Assembly (NCBI GenBank): GCA_965240365.1
Contig: OZ251218.1
Span: forward strand, 682,001-746,000
Direction of reading: 5' to 3'
Source: G965240365 sp965240365
GTDB taxonomy: Bacteria > Pseudomonadota > Gammaproteobacteria > Eutrophobiales > Eutrophobiaceae
DNA: 64,000 bases
The translations under genes were made by a program, and so were the position numbers. The notes under the pieces were generated by a model. That model made no database searches and was not told where the DNA came from. It was given only the letters and a program-made list of their open reading frames with translations. Shown here piece after piece: positions 44,228 through 52,415 of this stretch (the first letter of the stretch is position 1; the number at the start of each line of letters is the position of its first letter).

Positions 44228-45262
44228 CTAGAATTGGTCTTTGTTGGTGGCCTTGCTCAGCGCCTCCTGGCGCGTGATCACATTGCGCTGCACCAGTTGC
44301 TGCAGGGTCTGATCCAGGGTCTGCATGCCGAACTGATGGCCGGTCTGAATGGCCGAGTACATCTGCGCCACCTTGTTCTCGCGGATGAGGTTGCGAATCG
44401 CGGGCGTGCCGATCATGATCTCATGCGCGGCCAGGCGTCCGCCGCCGGGTTTTTTGAGCAGGGTCTGGGTGATGACGGCGCGCAGGGATTCGGACAGCAT
44501 GGCGCGCACCATATCCTTTTCGCCGGCCGGGAAGACATCGACAATGCGGTCGATGGTTTTGGCGGCGGAGCTGGTGTGCAGAGTGGCGAACACCAGGTGG
44601 CCGGTTTCGGCGGCGGTCAGGGCCAGGCGGATGGTTTCCAGGTCGCGCATTTCGCCCACCAGGATGACATCCGGGTCTTCGCGCAGGGCCGAGCGCAGGG
44701 CTTCGTTGAAGCCAAGCGTATGGCGGTGCACCTCGCGCTGGTTAATCAGGCAGTTCTTGCTTTCGTGGACGAACTCGATGGGGTCTTCGACGGTCAGGAT
44801 ATGGCCGTGCTCGGTCTGGTTCTTGTGGTCTACCATGGCCGCCAGCGTGGTGGACTTGCCGGAGCCGGTGGGGCCGGTGACCAGCACCACCCCGCGCGGA
44901 TAGGCGGCAATCTGCTGGAACACCTTGGGGGCCTTGAGTTCCTCGATGGAGAGGATGGTGGAGGGGATGGTGCGGAACACGGCCGCGGCGCCGCGGTCCT
45001 GGTTAAAGGCGTTGACCCGAAAGCGGGCCAGCCCCGAGATGTCGAACGAGAAGTCGCATTCGAGGAATTCCTCAAAGTCCTTGCGCTGCTTGTCGTTCAT
45101 AATATCATAGACCATCGCGTGCACGTCCTGATGCTCCAGCACCGGGGACTTGACCCGGCGGATATCGCCGTCCACCCGAATCATCGGTGGCAGACCCGCG
45201 GACAGATGCAGGTCTGAACAGCCGTTTTTGACGCCAAAGGCTAAAAGCTCGCCTATATCCAT
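44228..45262 (-). CDS. pilT: Type IV pilus retraction ATPase PilT
   Basis: PilT depolymerises type IV pili and drives twitching motility. From ATG 45262 the protein is 344 residues, the usual length. It starts MDIGELLAFGVKNGCSDLHL and carries LVTGPTGSGKSTTLAAMV, TVEDPIEFVH, LVGEMRDLETIRLALTAAET and ATLHTSSAAKTIDR. The C-terminal AIRNLIRENKVAQMYSAIQ is the PilT AIRNLIRE signature. A GGAGG lies a few bases before this ATG, which decides the start over the longer frame from 45304. Confidence 0.96.
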   Translation of the reverse strand: MDIGELLAFGVKNGCSDLHLSAGLPPMIRVDGDIRRVKSPVLEHQDVHAMVYDIMNDKQRKDFEEFLECDFSFDISGLARFRVNAFNQDRGAAAVFRTIPSTILSIEELKAPKVFQQIAAYPRGVVLVTGPTGSGKSTTLAAMVDHKNQTEHGHILTVEDPIEFVHESKNCLINQREVHRHTLGFNEALRSALREDPDVILVGEMRDLETIRLALTAAETGHLVFATLHTSSAAKTIDRIVDVFPAGEKDMVRAMLSESLRAVITQTLLKKPGGGRLAAHEIMIGTPAIRNLIRENKVAQMYSAIQTGHQFGMQTLDQTLQQLVQRNVITRQEALSKATNKDQF

Positions 45263-45399
45263 GAATACCTCCGTAGTGCGGTATGTGATGAGAACGCCCG
45301 CCACCGACAGGCATGGCCGGGCAGACGGACGCTAATCTTACTGGTATTTTATCAGACCGGCAATTGATAATGTGGCAGCTTGGCCTGCCTGGTCTGGGC

Positions 45400-45780
45400 A
45401 GGGCGGAATGACGGAGTGGTGGAAAGCCTAAACCAAAGCCATGTCGTCATTCCAGCGAAAGCTGGAATCCAGGAGGCCGTTGCCGGGATGTTAAAGGGAC
45501 TCCGCTTTGTTTGCCTGTATTGGGCGGCTGGAATACCCCTTTTAATGGTCATTCCCGCATACGCGGGAATGTCTATTACAAACCACTGGATTCCGGCCTG
45601 CGCCTGCCTGCAGCAGGCAGGCGCAGGCCGGAATGACGACGGGGTATTGTTTCTGCTTTCCGGCATTCCCACCGTTCGTTGATTCCGTTCTGTCGGTTTA
45701 GGCGGGCTGAAATTACTATGAAAAGTACATCCTTACCACTTTCGCCATTCCGGCGAAAGCCGGAATCCAGGAAGACGTTG
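45400..45780. repeat. Palindromic repeat cluster
   Basis: It contains an ATTCCAGCGAAAGCTGGAAT palindrome near 45449, an ATTCCCGC...GCGGGAAT palindrome near 45552, and a nested palindrome at about 45588-45640. In the nested copy a CTGCCTGCAGCAGGCAG core sits inside CCGGCCTGCGC arms. Another CGGCGAAAGCCGG copy is near 45750. No genes are seen. Confidence 0.78.
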
Positions 45781-45909
45781 CCGGGGTGTTAAATGGACTC
45801 TGGCTTTGCCCGCTTGCACTAAACAAGCCGGAATGACTAAAGGGAGCAGCCATAGCGCGGGATTCTATTCAATGCCGTGATTCGGGGTATATTTCAATGC
45901 CGCACAGAT

Positions 45910-46251
45910 TTATCTCAACAATTCGACATCAACCCCGAAAACCGCGGCAATCCTGTCCAGGGTTTTCAAACATGGGTTTTCAGCCTGCTCGATCTGCAAA
46001 TAAGCGGCTTGAGCCATATCCAGCGCGGCAGCCATGTCTGCTGATGTTTTACCGAGGTATTCCCGCCACGCCTGAATTGGGGTTTTATTCTCCAAATGTA
46101 TTTTTTTGACTACCGCATGAGAGTAGTCGCCGTCACCATGTTCGGCCACGGGCCTGGAAAACTGCAATAAATAATCGCTGTAGGGGATCACGGCGAAAGC
46201 CGGTTCGCCTTCGTGATAAATGATTTGATGTTCAGTAGGTGCGGTCATCAC
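45910..46251 (-). CDS. XRE-family antitoxin
   Basis: This 113-residue antitoxin belongs to a RelE-type system. The N-terminus (HQIIYHEGEPAFAVIPYSDY) resembles Phd/YefM-like neutralising segments. The C-terminal half (TPIQAWREYLGKTSADMAAA, then YLQIEQAENPCLKTLDRIAA) is a Cro/CI helix-turn-helix that would bind the operator. It overlaps the end of the toxin gene by about 20 bases. Toxin-first order is as in higBA. Confidence 0.82.
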   Translation of the reverse strand: MMTAPTEHQIIYHEGEPAFAVIPYSDYLLQFSRPVAEHGDGDYSHAVVKKIHLENKTPIQAWREYLGKTSADMAAALDMAQAAYLQIEQAENPCLKTLDRIAAVFGVDVELLR

Positions 46252-46489
46252 GTTTTTTCACCTCTTCAATACTGATAATTTTCATCACCGGGTCGAAATT
46301 GAACAAGACGCGATAATTGCCGGTTCGCATTCTGTAGGCATATTGATGATTTTGCAAAGCGATAACATCGCCGTGAGTTTTTGGGAAAGTTTCCAGTTTG
46401 TCAATAGCCAGAAGGATGCGGCGGACATTATTTATATGAATTTTTCTTAACTGGCGTTCTGCCTTGCGTGAATATCTTATATTGTTCAT
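46232..46489 (-). CDS. RelE/ParE-family toxin
   Basis: This 85-residue toxin of the RelE superfamily usually cleaves mRNA on the ribosome. From ATG 46489 it reads NNIRYSRKAERQLRKI, then IDKLETFPKTHGDVIALQ, YAYRMRTGNYRVLFNFD and IISIEEVKKRDDRTY. This is the full fold, including the basic residues and the C-terminal tyrosine. The frame is open from 46507, but ATG 46489 fits homology. Overlap with the antitoxin gene suggests one transcript. Confidence 0.85.
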   Translation of the reverse strand: MNNIRYSRKAERQLRKIHINNVRRILLAIDKLETFPKTHGDVIALQNHQYAYRMRTGNYRVLFNFDPVMKIISIEEVKKRDDRTY

Positions 46490-46533
46490 GTTGGTAAGCG
46501 AATGCAAAAATCCGGGTCAAAGAACATCATTAA

Positions 46534-46553
46534 ATTTTAGATGAGGTGACCCT
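46534..46553 (+). repeat. Second copy of ATTTTAGATGAGGTGACCCT
   Basis: This copy is identical to 19901-19920 and lies upstream of the RelE/XRE locus. Confidence 0.6.
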
Positions 46554-46584
46554 GGCCCCCCTCTCCAAACCCGGCCCAAAACGT

Positions 46585-46704
46585 GAAATCGCTCACAATT
46601 CACAAAAACCGCCCTGGCGGGAGTGCCGTTCATCGCCGAAAGTCTGCCGTTTGTCCGTTTATATGCGGCAAATATGGAATCTCTGTTGTAAATCACCATC
46701 AAAA
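46585..46704. repeat. About 120-bp dispersed repeat, copy 1
   Basis: This block aligns without gaps to 54131-54250 and shares the exact core GCCGTTCATCGCCGAAAGTC followed by TGCCGTTTGTCCGTTTAT. On the minus strand both copies can be read as related peptides (KRTNGRLSAMNG then ARAV), so it may be a relic of a short coding repeat. Function unknown. Confidence 0.6.
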
Positions 46705-46868
46705 CGCCTGATAATCAGGAAGGAAACTCTGATTTTAATCAGGGTTTCATGTGGCACAAGGAGGTGCCGCCAAAATCATTGACGCCAGTCATTGATTTTG
46801 AAGCAAGGTGAAAATCGCATTTTCACCTTGCGTGCTCTGATAAGTCCTGGATGGACTTATTCAGAGCT
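46705..46868 (+). promoter_or_regulatory. Chain of six hairpins in the fimT leader
   Basis: Six inverted repeats follow each other almost without gaps: 46707-46719 (CCTGAT/ATCAGG), 46724-46747 (AAACTCTGATT arms), 46753-46768 (GGCAC/GTGCC with AAGGAG in the loop), 46771-46800 (CAAAATCATTGAC arms, one mismatch), 46803-46831 (GCAAGGTGAAAAT, perfect 13-bp arms) and 46834-46867 (GCTCTGATAAGTCC arms, one bulge). The chain ends 40 bases before the fimT ATG. No T-tract marks any of them as a classic terminator. A structured leader RNA controlling the minor pilin genes is the simplest reading (inference). Confidence 0.65.
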
Positions 46869-46907
46869 TATGGAAGATACCTGAAACTTAAACTGGATTC
46901 GACATTA

Positions 46908-47456
46908 ATGAAGGCACAATATATCCGCGCAGGCGGTTTTACCATTATCGAACTGATGATCACGGTCACCGTTGTCGGGATACTGACCGCTCTGGCGCTG
47001 CCCGCCTTTAACACGCTGATCAGGAACAACTGCATGACCACCACCGCCAACAGCCTCGTGACCAGCCTGCAACTGGCAAAAAGCGAAGCGGTGAAAAGAC
47101 GCAGAACGGTCAGGGTCGAAGCGATCAATGCAGCCGATGACGCCAACGAATGGGGGGCGGCAGGCTGGAGAGTCACGGGGCCGGATATAAGAAGTACGGC
47201 AGCGACAAAACCAACAGAAACGATCCGCGAGGTCACACTGGGCTGCGGCAGTGACTATATCCGCATAGACGGAACAGGCGGCGCCGCTCAAAAAACCAGC
47301 GGTGGAACATCCGCCTCTGTCAGTTACGACCCGTCTGGCTATACCAAGGAGGTCTCCGGGTTTAACGTTTGTGACAGCAAGAAAGAGGTCAAGGGACGTC
47401 AGATCACCCTGAACAAGCTGGGGCGGCCATCGACTGAAAACAATTTTACCTGTTAA
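46908..47456 (+). CDS. fimT: Minor pilin FimT/GspH family
   Basis: This type IV minor pilin is probably part of the initiation complex of pilus assembly. ATG 46908 gives a short leader and the prepilin peptidase site IRAGG before FTIIELMITVTVVGIL, with glutamate at position 5 of the mature protein. The body resembles FimT/GspH (TTTANSLVTSLQLAKSEAVK, RRTVRV) and ends with a cysteine pair region. Mature length is about 175 residues. It is first in fimT-pilV-pilW-pilX and is preceded by the hairpin chain. Confidence 0.88.
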   Translation: MKAQYIRAGGFTIIELMITVTVVGILTALALPAFNTLIRNNCMTTTANSLVTSLQLAKSEAVKRRRTVRVEAINAADDANEWGAAGWRVTGPDIRSTAATKPTETIREVTLGCGSDYIRIDGTGGAAQKTSGGTSASVSYDPSGYTKEVSGFNVCDSKKEVKGRQITLNKLGRPSTENNFTC

Positions 47457-47567
47457 TCCGTAAAAATATTGTTATTTCCGTCCGGGCCGCCTGTGGCAGG
47501 CAGACCGGTGTGGCGGAAGCGGTAGAAATGACAAAAGTAACAGTAATGACAACATTGGAGCTTTACC

Positions 47568-48083
47568 ATGACATTTAATACAAGCCGCACACTTTCAAAG
47601 ACGCGCGTCAAGGGCTTCTCCCTGATTGAAGTGCTGGTGACATTACTGATTCTCGCGGTCGGCCTGTTGAGTATCGCCGCCCTGCAATTCAAGGGACTGC
47701 AATACAGTAATGATTCCTACATGCGAAGCAGCTATAACATCCTGGCCTATGACATCATGGACAGAATGCGTAACAACGCGGGCGATATAGCCAGCTATGC
47801 CTTGGCTAACTATAAAATACCCGCTACCAAGCCTGGCGGCTGCAACCAAAATATTGAAAGGCAGAAGCCAACTGCGGCAAATGACCTCAAATGCTGGCAA
47901 GAACAACTTTGGGAACACTTGCCGCCCGGCAGCAAGGTAGATATCAAGAAGGGTACGGCCAAGACTCCGACCAAGTCCGGAACCAATTTTCCGGCATATG
48001 ACGCCTATGAAATTACCATTACATGGACCAGCCGCGATGGCCTGGAAAATTCAATCAGACACACATTTGCGAATCCGACATGA
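47568..48083 (+). CDS. pilV: Minor pilin PilV
   Basis: PilV is a minor pilin of the priming complex at the pilus tip. The 171-residue protein has the cleavage site VKG before FSLIEVLVTLLILAVGLL. It continues with SIAALQFKGLQYSNDSYMRS and AYDIMDRMRNN, typical of PilV. GGAGC precedes the ATG. The stop overlaps the pilW start by 4 bases. The 110-bp gap to fimT contains a partial repeat. Confidence 0.9.
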   Translation: MTFNTSRTLSKTRVKGFSLIEVLVTLLILAVGLLSIAALQFKGLQYSNDSYMRSSYNILAYDIMDRMRNNAGDIASYALANYKIPATKPGGCNQNIERQKPTAANDLKCWQEQLWEHLPPGSKVDIKKGTAKTPTKSGTNFPAYDAYEITITWTSRDGLENSIRHTFANPT

Positions 48084-49123
48084 ACAAAGCAAACAAACAT
48101 CAGACGGGGCTCTCCCTCATTGAGCTTATGGTTGCCATAGTGATCGGCTCCTTATTATTGCTCGGCGCGGCCAGCCTCATGATCAACAACAAACGCATCT
48201 ATCAGACCCAGGATCAACTCGGGCGTATGCAGGAAAGCGCCCGCTTCGCCATCCAGCGGATGTTTCACGACATCAGCATGGCCGGTTATTATGGCTGCAC
48301 GGGCAAGGGTGGCTCCATCGAAAATCATCTGAAAGCCAACCTGGCCACGGCGGGCGCGGACTACGACATCTCAAACTCCGTTGAAGGGTTTGAAAACGCC
48401 ACGGGCAACTGGCAGCCCTCCGGCCGGGCTTTCGCCCGGACCCCGGCGCGGACCCGGGCCGCAGGCACCGATGGCATCACGGTGCGGAGCATGTCCGGCA
48501 TGAGCTACCGCTTGCAGTCGCCCGTGACCAGCCAGACGGCAAATGTCGAGGTAGCGATACCCGCCGATGTGGAACTGGACAAGGCTATAGAAAAGGATGA
48601 TTACGTCATGCTTGCAGACTGCAAGGGCGCTGATATTTTCCAGGCGACGGGGGTGACATCGGCTGGCAGAACGTTAACCCTGGAGCACGCCGCGAGCGGC
48701 GATAATAAAACTGCCAACTTGCGCCAGTTATATGAAAATTACGAAAACAACGATGAAACGGGTCAGCCAGTCGCCAAGGTAGCAAAATTGAATATCAGCC
48801 GTTATTACATCGCGGCGAGTTCAAAAGGCCCCCACCCAAATGGCGACCCCCGCCTCAGCCTCTACCGGAATAATACCGAACTGGTCGAAGGCGTCAGGGA
48901 TATGCAAGTGCTTTATGGCATTGATACGGATAACGATGCCAATGCCACTCCCAATCAATATGTCGCCGCCGCCACGGGCATAAACTGGTCGGACGTGGTC
49001 AGCGTCAAGATCACGCTCACCTTCGAGCCGACCGATAGAAACTACGCCGACAGCGCTGACGATCCCGAATGGGTCTATACAACGACCATCCGTATCCGCA
49101 ACAACACCGGCGCGGTGATTTAA
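48080..49123 (+). CDS. pilW: Minor pilin PilW
   Basis: PilW is the larger minor pilin of the same complex. The protein from ATG 48080 is 347 residues. The prepilin site is HQTG before LSLIELMVAIVIGSLLLLGA, followed by QLGRMQESARFAIQRMFHD and SMAGYYGCTG, a PilW hallmark. Cysteines near residues 74 and 180 may form a disulfide. The overlap with pilV (ATGA) suggests coupled translation. Confidence 0.9.
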   Translation: MNKANKHQTGLSLIELMVAIVIGSLLLLGAASLMINNKRIYQTQDQLGRMQESARFAIQRMFHDISMAGYYGCTGKGGSIENHLKANLATAGADYDISNSVEGFENATGNWQPSGRAFARTPARTRAAGTDGITVRSMSGMSYRLQSPVTSQTANVEVAIPADVELDKAIEKDDYVMLADCKGADIFQATGVTSAGRTLTLEHAASGDNKTANLRQLYENYENNDETGQPVAKVAKLNISRYYIAASSKGPHPNGDPRLSLYRNNTELVEGVRDMQVLYGIDTDNDANATPNQYVAAATGINWSDVVSVKITLTFEPTDRNYADSADDPEWVYTTTIRIRNNTGAVI

Positions 49124-49139
49124 GAGCACTTTCCGGAAC

Positions 49140-49225
49140 GAATCGTCATTCCTGCCCAGGCAGGAATGTATTATAAAAACCACTGGATTCCAGCTTTCGC
49201 CTGCCTGCAGCAGGCAGGCTGGAAT
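49140..49225. repeat. Nested palindrome between pilW and pilX
   Basis: The CATTCCAG-type unit here has CCTGCCTGCAGCAGGCAGG inserted in the loop of the GGATTCCAGCTTTCG...CTGGAATGAC stem. A diverged ATTCCTGCCC palindrome precedes it. Confidence 0.8.
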
Positions 49226-49286
49226 GACAACAGTAACGAACAGTCACAAAATGAAAGACTACAAACCTGACACAGAGAATATTGCT

Positions 49287-49790
49287 ATGAAACACGCAGT
49301 AATAACAGCGCGCCCGCGACACAAACAGCAGGGCGCGGTCCTCATTACCTCCCTGGTCTTCCTGATCATCCTGACCATGCTGGCCGTCACCTCGATGAGT
49401 ACCAACACGCTGGAAGAAAAAATGGCGGCCAACGCGGTGGAAAACAACCTTGTCTTCCAGGCCGCCGAATCGGCGACGCCGCTGGTCTGGAACAGTTTCT
49501 GGTCTCAGGGCTCGGACAACTTCCGGCCCGAAGCACTTAAGAACAAGACGTTCGATAATAAGATCACGAATTTTGACGGCAACTCCACCGATATTGAATA
49601 CAACGCCGTCTATGAACAACAAAGCGCGGCGCAGCGCTGCGACGGCGACAGGGACCCTGCCCAATGCAGCGAGGCCGGCCAAACCTCCCGGCAGTTCTAC
49701 CGCGTCAACACCACGGCCAGAAACAGCCAAACCGGCGTATCCGCAAGCATCCGTGTCGGCGGCTACAAATGGGGGCCGGCTGCGAATTGA
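49287..49790 (+). CDS. pilX: Minor pilin PilX
   Basis: PilX is a minor pilin-like component. ATG 49287 gives MKHAVITARPRHKQQGAVLI, and the hydrophobic stretch VLITSLVFLIILTMLAVTSM follows, then NTLEEKMAANAVENNLVFQAAESA, typical of PilX. As in other PilX proteins, the residue five after the cleavage site is not the usual glutamate. A longer frame from 49224 lacks support. In most genomes pilY1 follows directly; here about 6.8 kb of accessory DNA intervenes. Confidence 0.88.
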   Translation: MKHAVITARPRHKQQGAVLITSLVFLIILTMLAVTSMSTNTLEEKMAANAVENNLVFQAAESATPLVWNSFWSQGSDNFRPEALKNKTFDNKITNFDGNSTDIEYNAVYEQQSAAQRCDGDRDPAQCSEAGQTSRQFYRVNTTARNSQTGVSASIRVGGYKWGPAAN

Positions 49791-49828
49791 AGGATGGCGG
49801 CCTGCCTGTTGCAAGCGGGGAAGTGGAT

Positions 49829-50287
49829 ATGAGCCAGCAAACGGCGGACTACAATGCCGACATCATACAATGGGCCAGGCAACAGGCCGCGCTATTACGC
49901 GCCGGCCGATTCTCCGCCCTGGATATCGAGCATATTGCCGAGGAAATTGAGGACGTGGGCAAAAGCGAAGAGCGGGAACTTGAAAGCCGCCTGGCCGTAC
50001 TCATTGCCCATCTGCTCAAATGGCAATACCAGCCGGAAAAGCGCGGCCCGAGTTGGCAATTTACCATCGCCGAACAACGCCGAATGATCCACCGGCGGCT
50101 AAAAAAAACACCCAGCCTCAACCGCGCGCTGAACGACGCCGACTGGATCAGTGACGCCTGGACAGACGGCTGTATGCTGGCCGCAAAAGAAACGGGCATC
50201 GCCCGGGCCGAATTTCCCAGGTCCTGCGCATGGCGCATAAGCGACATGCTTGGTGATGGATTCTGGCCTGATAGTGTTAGTGAATGA
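49829..50287 (+). CDS. DUF29 family protein
   Basis: This 152-residue protein matches the DUF29 pattern: YNADIIQWARQQAALLRAGR, LDIEHIAEEIEDVGKSEERE, LAVLIAHLLKWQYQPEKRG and the C-terminal FPRSCAWRISDMLGDGFWPD. The function of DUF29 proteins is unknown; they are common in mobile regions of cyanobacteria and proteobacteria. ATG 49829 is chosen because homology begins at SQQTADYNADI. It lies 38 bases after pilX, at the left edge of the accessory block. Confidence 0.85.
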   Translation: MSQQTADYNADIIQWARQQAALLRAGRFSALDIEHIAEEIEDVGKSEERELESRLAVLIAHLLKWQYQPEKRGPSWQFTIAEQRRMIHRRLKKTPSLNRALNDADWISDAWTDGCMLAAKETGIARAEFPRSCAWRISDMLGDGFWPDSVSE

Positions 50288-50288
50288 A

Positions 50289-50400
50289 ATGTCATTCCCC
50301 CTGCCTGCTGCAGGCAGGCGAAGGCCGGAATCCAGGAAAGACATTGCCGGGATGATAAATGAACCTCGGCATTCGCCTGTTTGTTGCAGGTAGGCCAGGC
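50289..50400. repeat. Palindromic repeat with CTGCCTGCTGCAGGCAG core
   Basis: This is another composite copy between the DUF29 gene and hicA, with the tail CCAGGAAAGACATTGCCGGG also seen in the large arrays. Confidence 0.7.
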
Positions 50401-50431
50401 GCACACCGCCTCGGTGCGCGTTACTGGATAG

Positions 50432-50617
50432 ATGAACAGCAAGGCACTGCTAAAACAACTGCAAGCAGCCGGCTGGAAGATTGTCAGGGTGAAGGGTAGC
50501 CATAATCAGTTAAAGCACCCTGACTACAAAAATTTGATAACTGTCCCGCACCCCAGGAAAGATTTACCGAAAGGGTTGGTTAATGCAATAAAAAAACAAG
50601 CGCGCCTGGAGATGTAA
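50432..50617 (+). CDS. hicA: HicA mRNA interferase toxin
   Basis: HicA is a 61-residue toxin with a double-stranded RNA-binding fold that cleaves mRNA. The sequence has LLKQLQAAGWKIVRVKGSHN, with the catalytic histidine in GSHNQLKHP, and ends DLPKGLVNAIKKQARLEM. It is complete, unlike the stump at 32004-32096. The hicB start overlaps its stop. Confidence 0.92.
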   Translation: MNSKALLKQLQAAGWKIVRVKGSHNQLKHPDYKNLITVPHPRKDLPKGLVNAIKKQARLEM

Positions 50618-51000
50618 TGATGAAAGTACAGTACCCGATTATCGTGGAAGAAGGAGGGAATGAAACCGCCTGGGGGATTACCGTGCCGGATTTAACGGGT
50701 TGTTTTTCTGCGGCAGACAATGAAAATGATATTCTTGATGCGGCCAGGGAAGCGATTTTATTGCACCTGGAAGGGCTGGGAAATATCCCGGATGCGTCTC
50801 CGATTGAGAATTTCACCCACGATAACAATTTGGTTTTACTGGTGGATGTAGATTTGGCGCAGTTCGAAGGGCAAGCAAAGCGTATTAATATTACCGTGCC
50901 ACAGGGCTTGTTATTACAAATTGACCGGGCCGCAAAATTAGAAGGTAAAACACGTTCAGATTTTTTAACGGAAGCGGCGAGGAAGAATCTATTACAGTAG
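50617..51000 (+). CDS. hicB: HicB antitoxin
   Basis: This 127-residue antitoxin pairs with the HicA just upstream. The N-terminal half (VQYPIIVEEGGNETAWGITV, then PDLTGCFSAADNENDILDAA) is the HicB RNase H-like domain. The C-terminus (INITVPQGLLLQIDRAAKLE, TRSDFLTEAARK) is a ribbon-helix-helix DNA-binding domain, unlike the helix-turn-helix of the other HicB in the window. The two hicAB loci are therefore of different lineages. Confidence 0.92.
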   Translation: MMKVQYPIIVEEGGNETAWGITVPDLTGCFSAADNENDILDAAREAILLHLEGLGNIPDASPIENFTHDNNLVLLVDVDLAQFEGQAKRINITVPQGLLLQIDRAAKLEGKTRSDFLTEAARKNLLQ

Positions 51001-51049
51001 CAATACATTGCCAATGGGCTGCCTGTCCTGCCTGAATTATTTAATGACG

Positions 51050-51235
51050 GGGTGCTGGAAATGACGAAGGTGGCAGGCCGGAATGACGGAATGGCAGGAA
51101 GCCGGAACAATACCCCGTTGTCATTCCGGCGAAGGCCGGAATCCAGGAAAGGACTGCCGGGGTGGTGAGTGAACCCCGGTTTTTGCCTCCTGCGCCGGTC
51201 GGCCAGAATGAATCGTTATTCCCGCATTAGAACAA
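51050..51235. repeat. Palindromic repeats
   Basis: The stretch holds GGTGGCAGGCCGGAATGACGG and GTCATTCCGGCGAAGGCCGG units. They mark the left border of the AT-rich module that follows. Confidence 0.7.
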
Positions 51236-51314
51236 ATGCATAAAATCTTGGCGCGCTAAACAGCATCTTGCAACTGTAACGCAAACTGTGTAACGGCATT
51301 AACGAATCCCATAT

Positions 51315-52133
51315 TCAAGCGCCATCCATAAACAGAACAGCCTCGACACCCCGCATCGACCACTTTGTGTGGCCCCCTAAACCATCAGGCATGTCCGGCA
51401 GATTTACATCCGCGTTTAATATATCGCGAATTTCCGCGATAATTTGAGTGGCAGCAAATTGTCCATCCCACTTTCTGTACATGTTCGGCCAATTGAGCTT
51501 TCGAGGTCTGGAAGTACCCCCTCGTCTGGCTGTATCGGCATGGCCGATATCCGGGAAGTACTTCTGATTGTCAGACAGATTCCGGGAGACAAGCGCATTA
51601 TCAAGCCGCGATGTCAGCGCCCTTGCTACGCGTGAATCGAAGATCACCTGTGGAAATCGGCTGGGCACGCTTTCCAGATATGCGGTCCCCATGGCGGCAA
51701 CCTTCGAATAACTGCTATTGATCGGCGCCGAAGTGCAAATAACGCGCCCGCAAAGGGCATTACTCAAGACCCCGAAGATATTTCTCGCGCTGACCTTTGG
51801 TTTTCGAAGCGCCCCTCCCCATCCAAATATGGATAAAGCCCATTTCTCGGCGCGGGTATTGTCTTGTGACGACCAATTGATCTTAGCTTCGATCAAGCGC
51901 GAAAGACACCTGCCTTCAACCGTAAATGCCTGGAGAATCCCTTGAGTCCTAAAATAGTCATGACCTTTCCAGTTATAACTCTGCAATCTCTTGTCCCAAC
52001 TACAATTATTGTTCATAGTCCACACCATATCTTGGAGTAGCCGCGTTCTCATGTTTTGATTCGGGACTGTTAAATTCGGAGTGCCTCCACAGATTTTGCG
52101 ACTCTGCGCCTTCAGAGCAGGCTGCACCCTCAT
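51315..52133 (-). CDS. Unknown protein of an AT-rich transferred module
   Basis: I do not recognise this protein of up to 272 residues with confidence. The middle reads AEKWALSIFGWGGALRKPKV, then PINSSYSKVAAMGTAYLESV and PQVIFDSRVARALTSRLDNA. That layout recalls helix-rich proteins related to the OGG/HhH glycosylase fold, but this is a weak guess. Base composition is clearly more AT-rich than in neighbouring genes, pointing to transfer. The start is uncertain; ATG 52052 (MRTRLLQDMVW) is an alternative. It lies 21 bases after the small gene at 52155-52415, so the two probably form an operon. Confidence 0.55.
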   Translation of the reverse strand: MRVQPALKAQSRKICGGTPNLTVPNQNMRTRLLQDMVWTMNNNCSWDKRLQSYNWKGHDYFRTQGILQAFTVEGRCLSRLIEAKINWSSQDNTRAEKWALSIFGWGGALRKPKVSARNIFGVLSNALCGRVICTSAPINSSYSKVAAMGTAYLESVPSRFPQVIFDSRVARALTSRLDNALVSRNLSDNQKYFPDIGHADTARRGGTSRPRKLNWPNMYRKWDGQFAATQIIAEIRDILNADVNLPDMPDGLGGHTKWSMRGVEAVLFMDGA

Positions 52134-52154
52134 ATTGGCTGGTGAATTTACGTT

Positions 52155-52415
52155 CTAAACCAACGAATATATAATGGCGCGGCCTGGTTTATCTACGCGC
52201 CAGTAGACCGCATTATTCTTTTCTTTATTTATGCCGTTGCCCGTGCCCAGATTCAAACCGGGACGACTTATCGATCGATTTGGAGGAACTGTTCTTAGCG
52301 TACTTTCCTCGTACTTTTCGCTCAAATTTCTATTTTGGATCAGGTCAGATGTAGGCCACTGCTTATTTAAGCGCCTAGCTTTGACTTCGTTCGCTATATC
52401 ATCTTGTAGTGCCAT
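52155..52415 (-). CDS. Small predicted DNA-binding protein
   Basis: This 86-residue protein reads MALQDDIANEVKARRLNKQW, then TSDLIQNRNLSEKYEESTLR and NRSISRPG, with VYWRVDKPGRAIIYSL at the end. The pattern of short helices followed by a basic NRSIS segment and a terminal strand suggests a winged helix-turn-helix, but no family is certain. It precedes the unknown 272-residue gene on the same strand and shares its AT-rich composition. A regulator or a specificity partner is possible. Confidence 0.45.
   Translation of the reverse strand: MALQDDIANEVKARRLNKQWPTSDLIQNRNLSEKYEESTLRTVPPNRSISRPGLNLGTGNGINKEKNNAVYWRVDKPGRAIIYSLV

Noticed and set aside
43054..45217. Long plus-strand frames (about 350-380 codons) across the pil ATPase genes
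   Set aside because: They lie opposite well-conserved PilT/PilU genes and have no family features of their own.
46705..46868. Integron attC sites as an explanation for the hairpin chain
   Set aside because: No attC core sites, no gene cassettes between hairpins and no integrase nearby.
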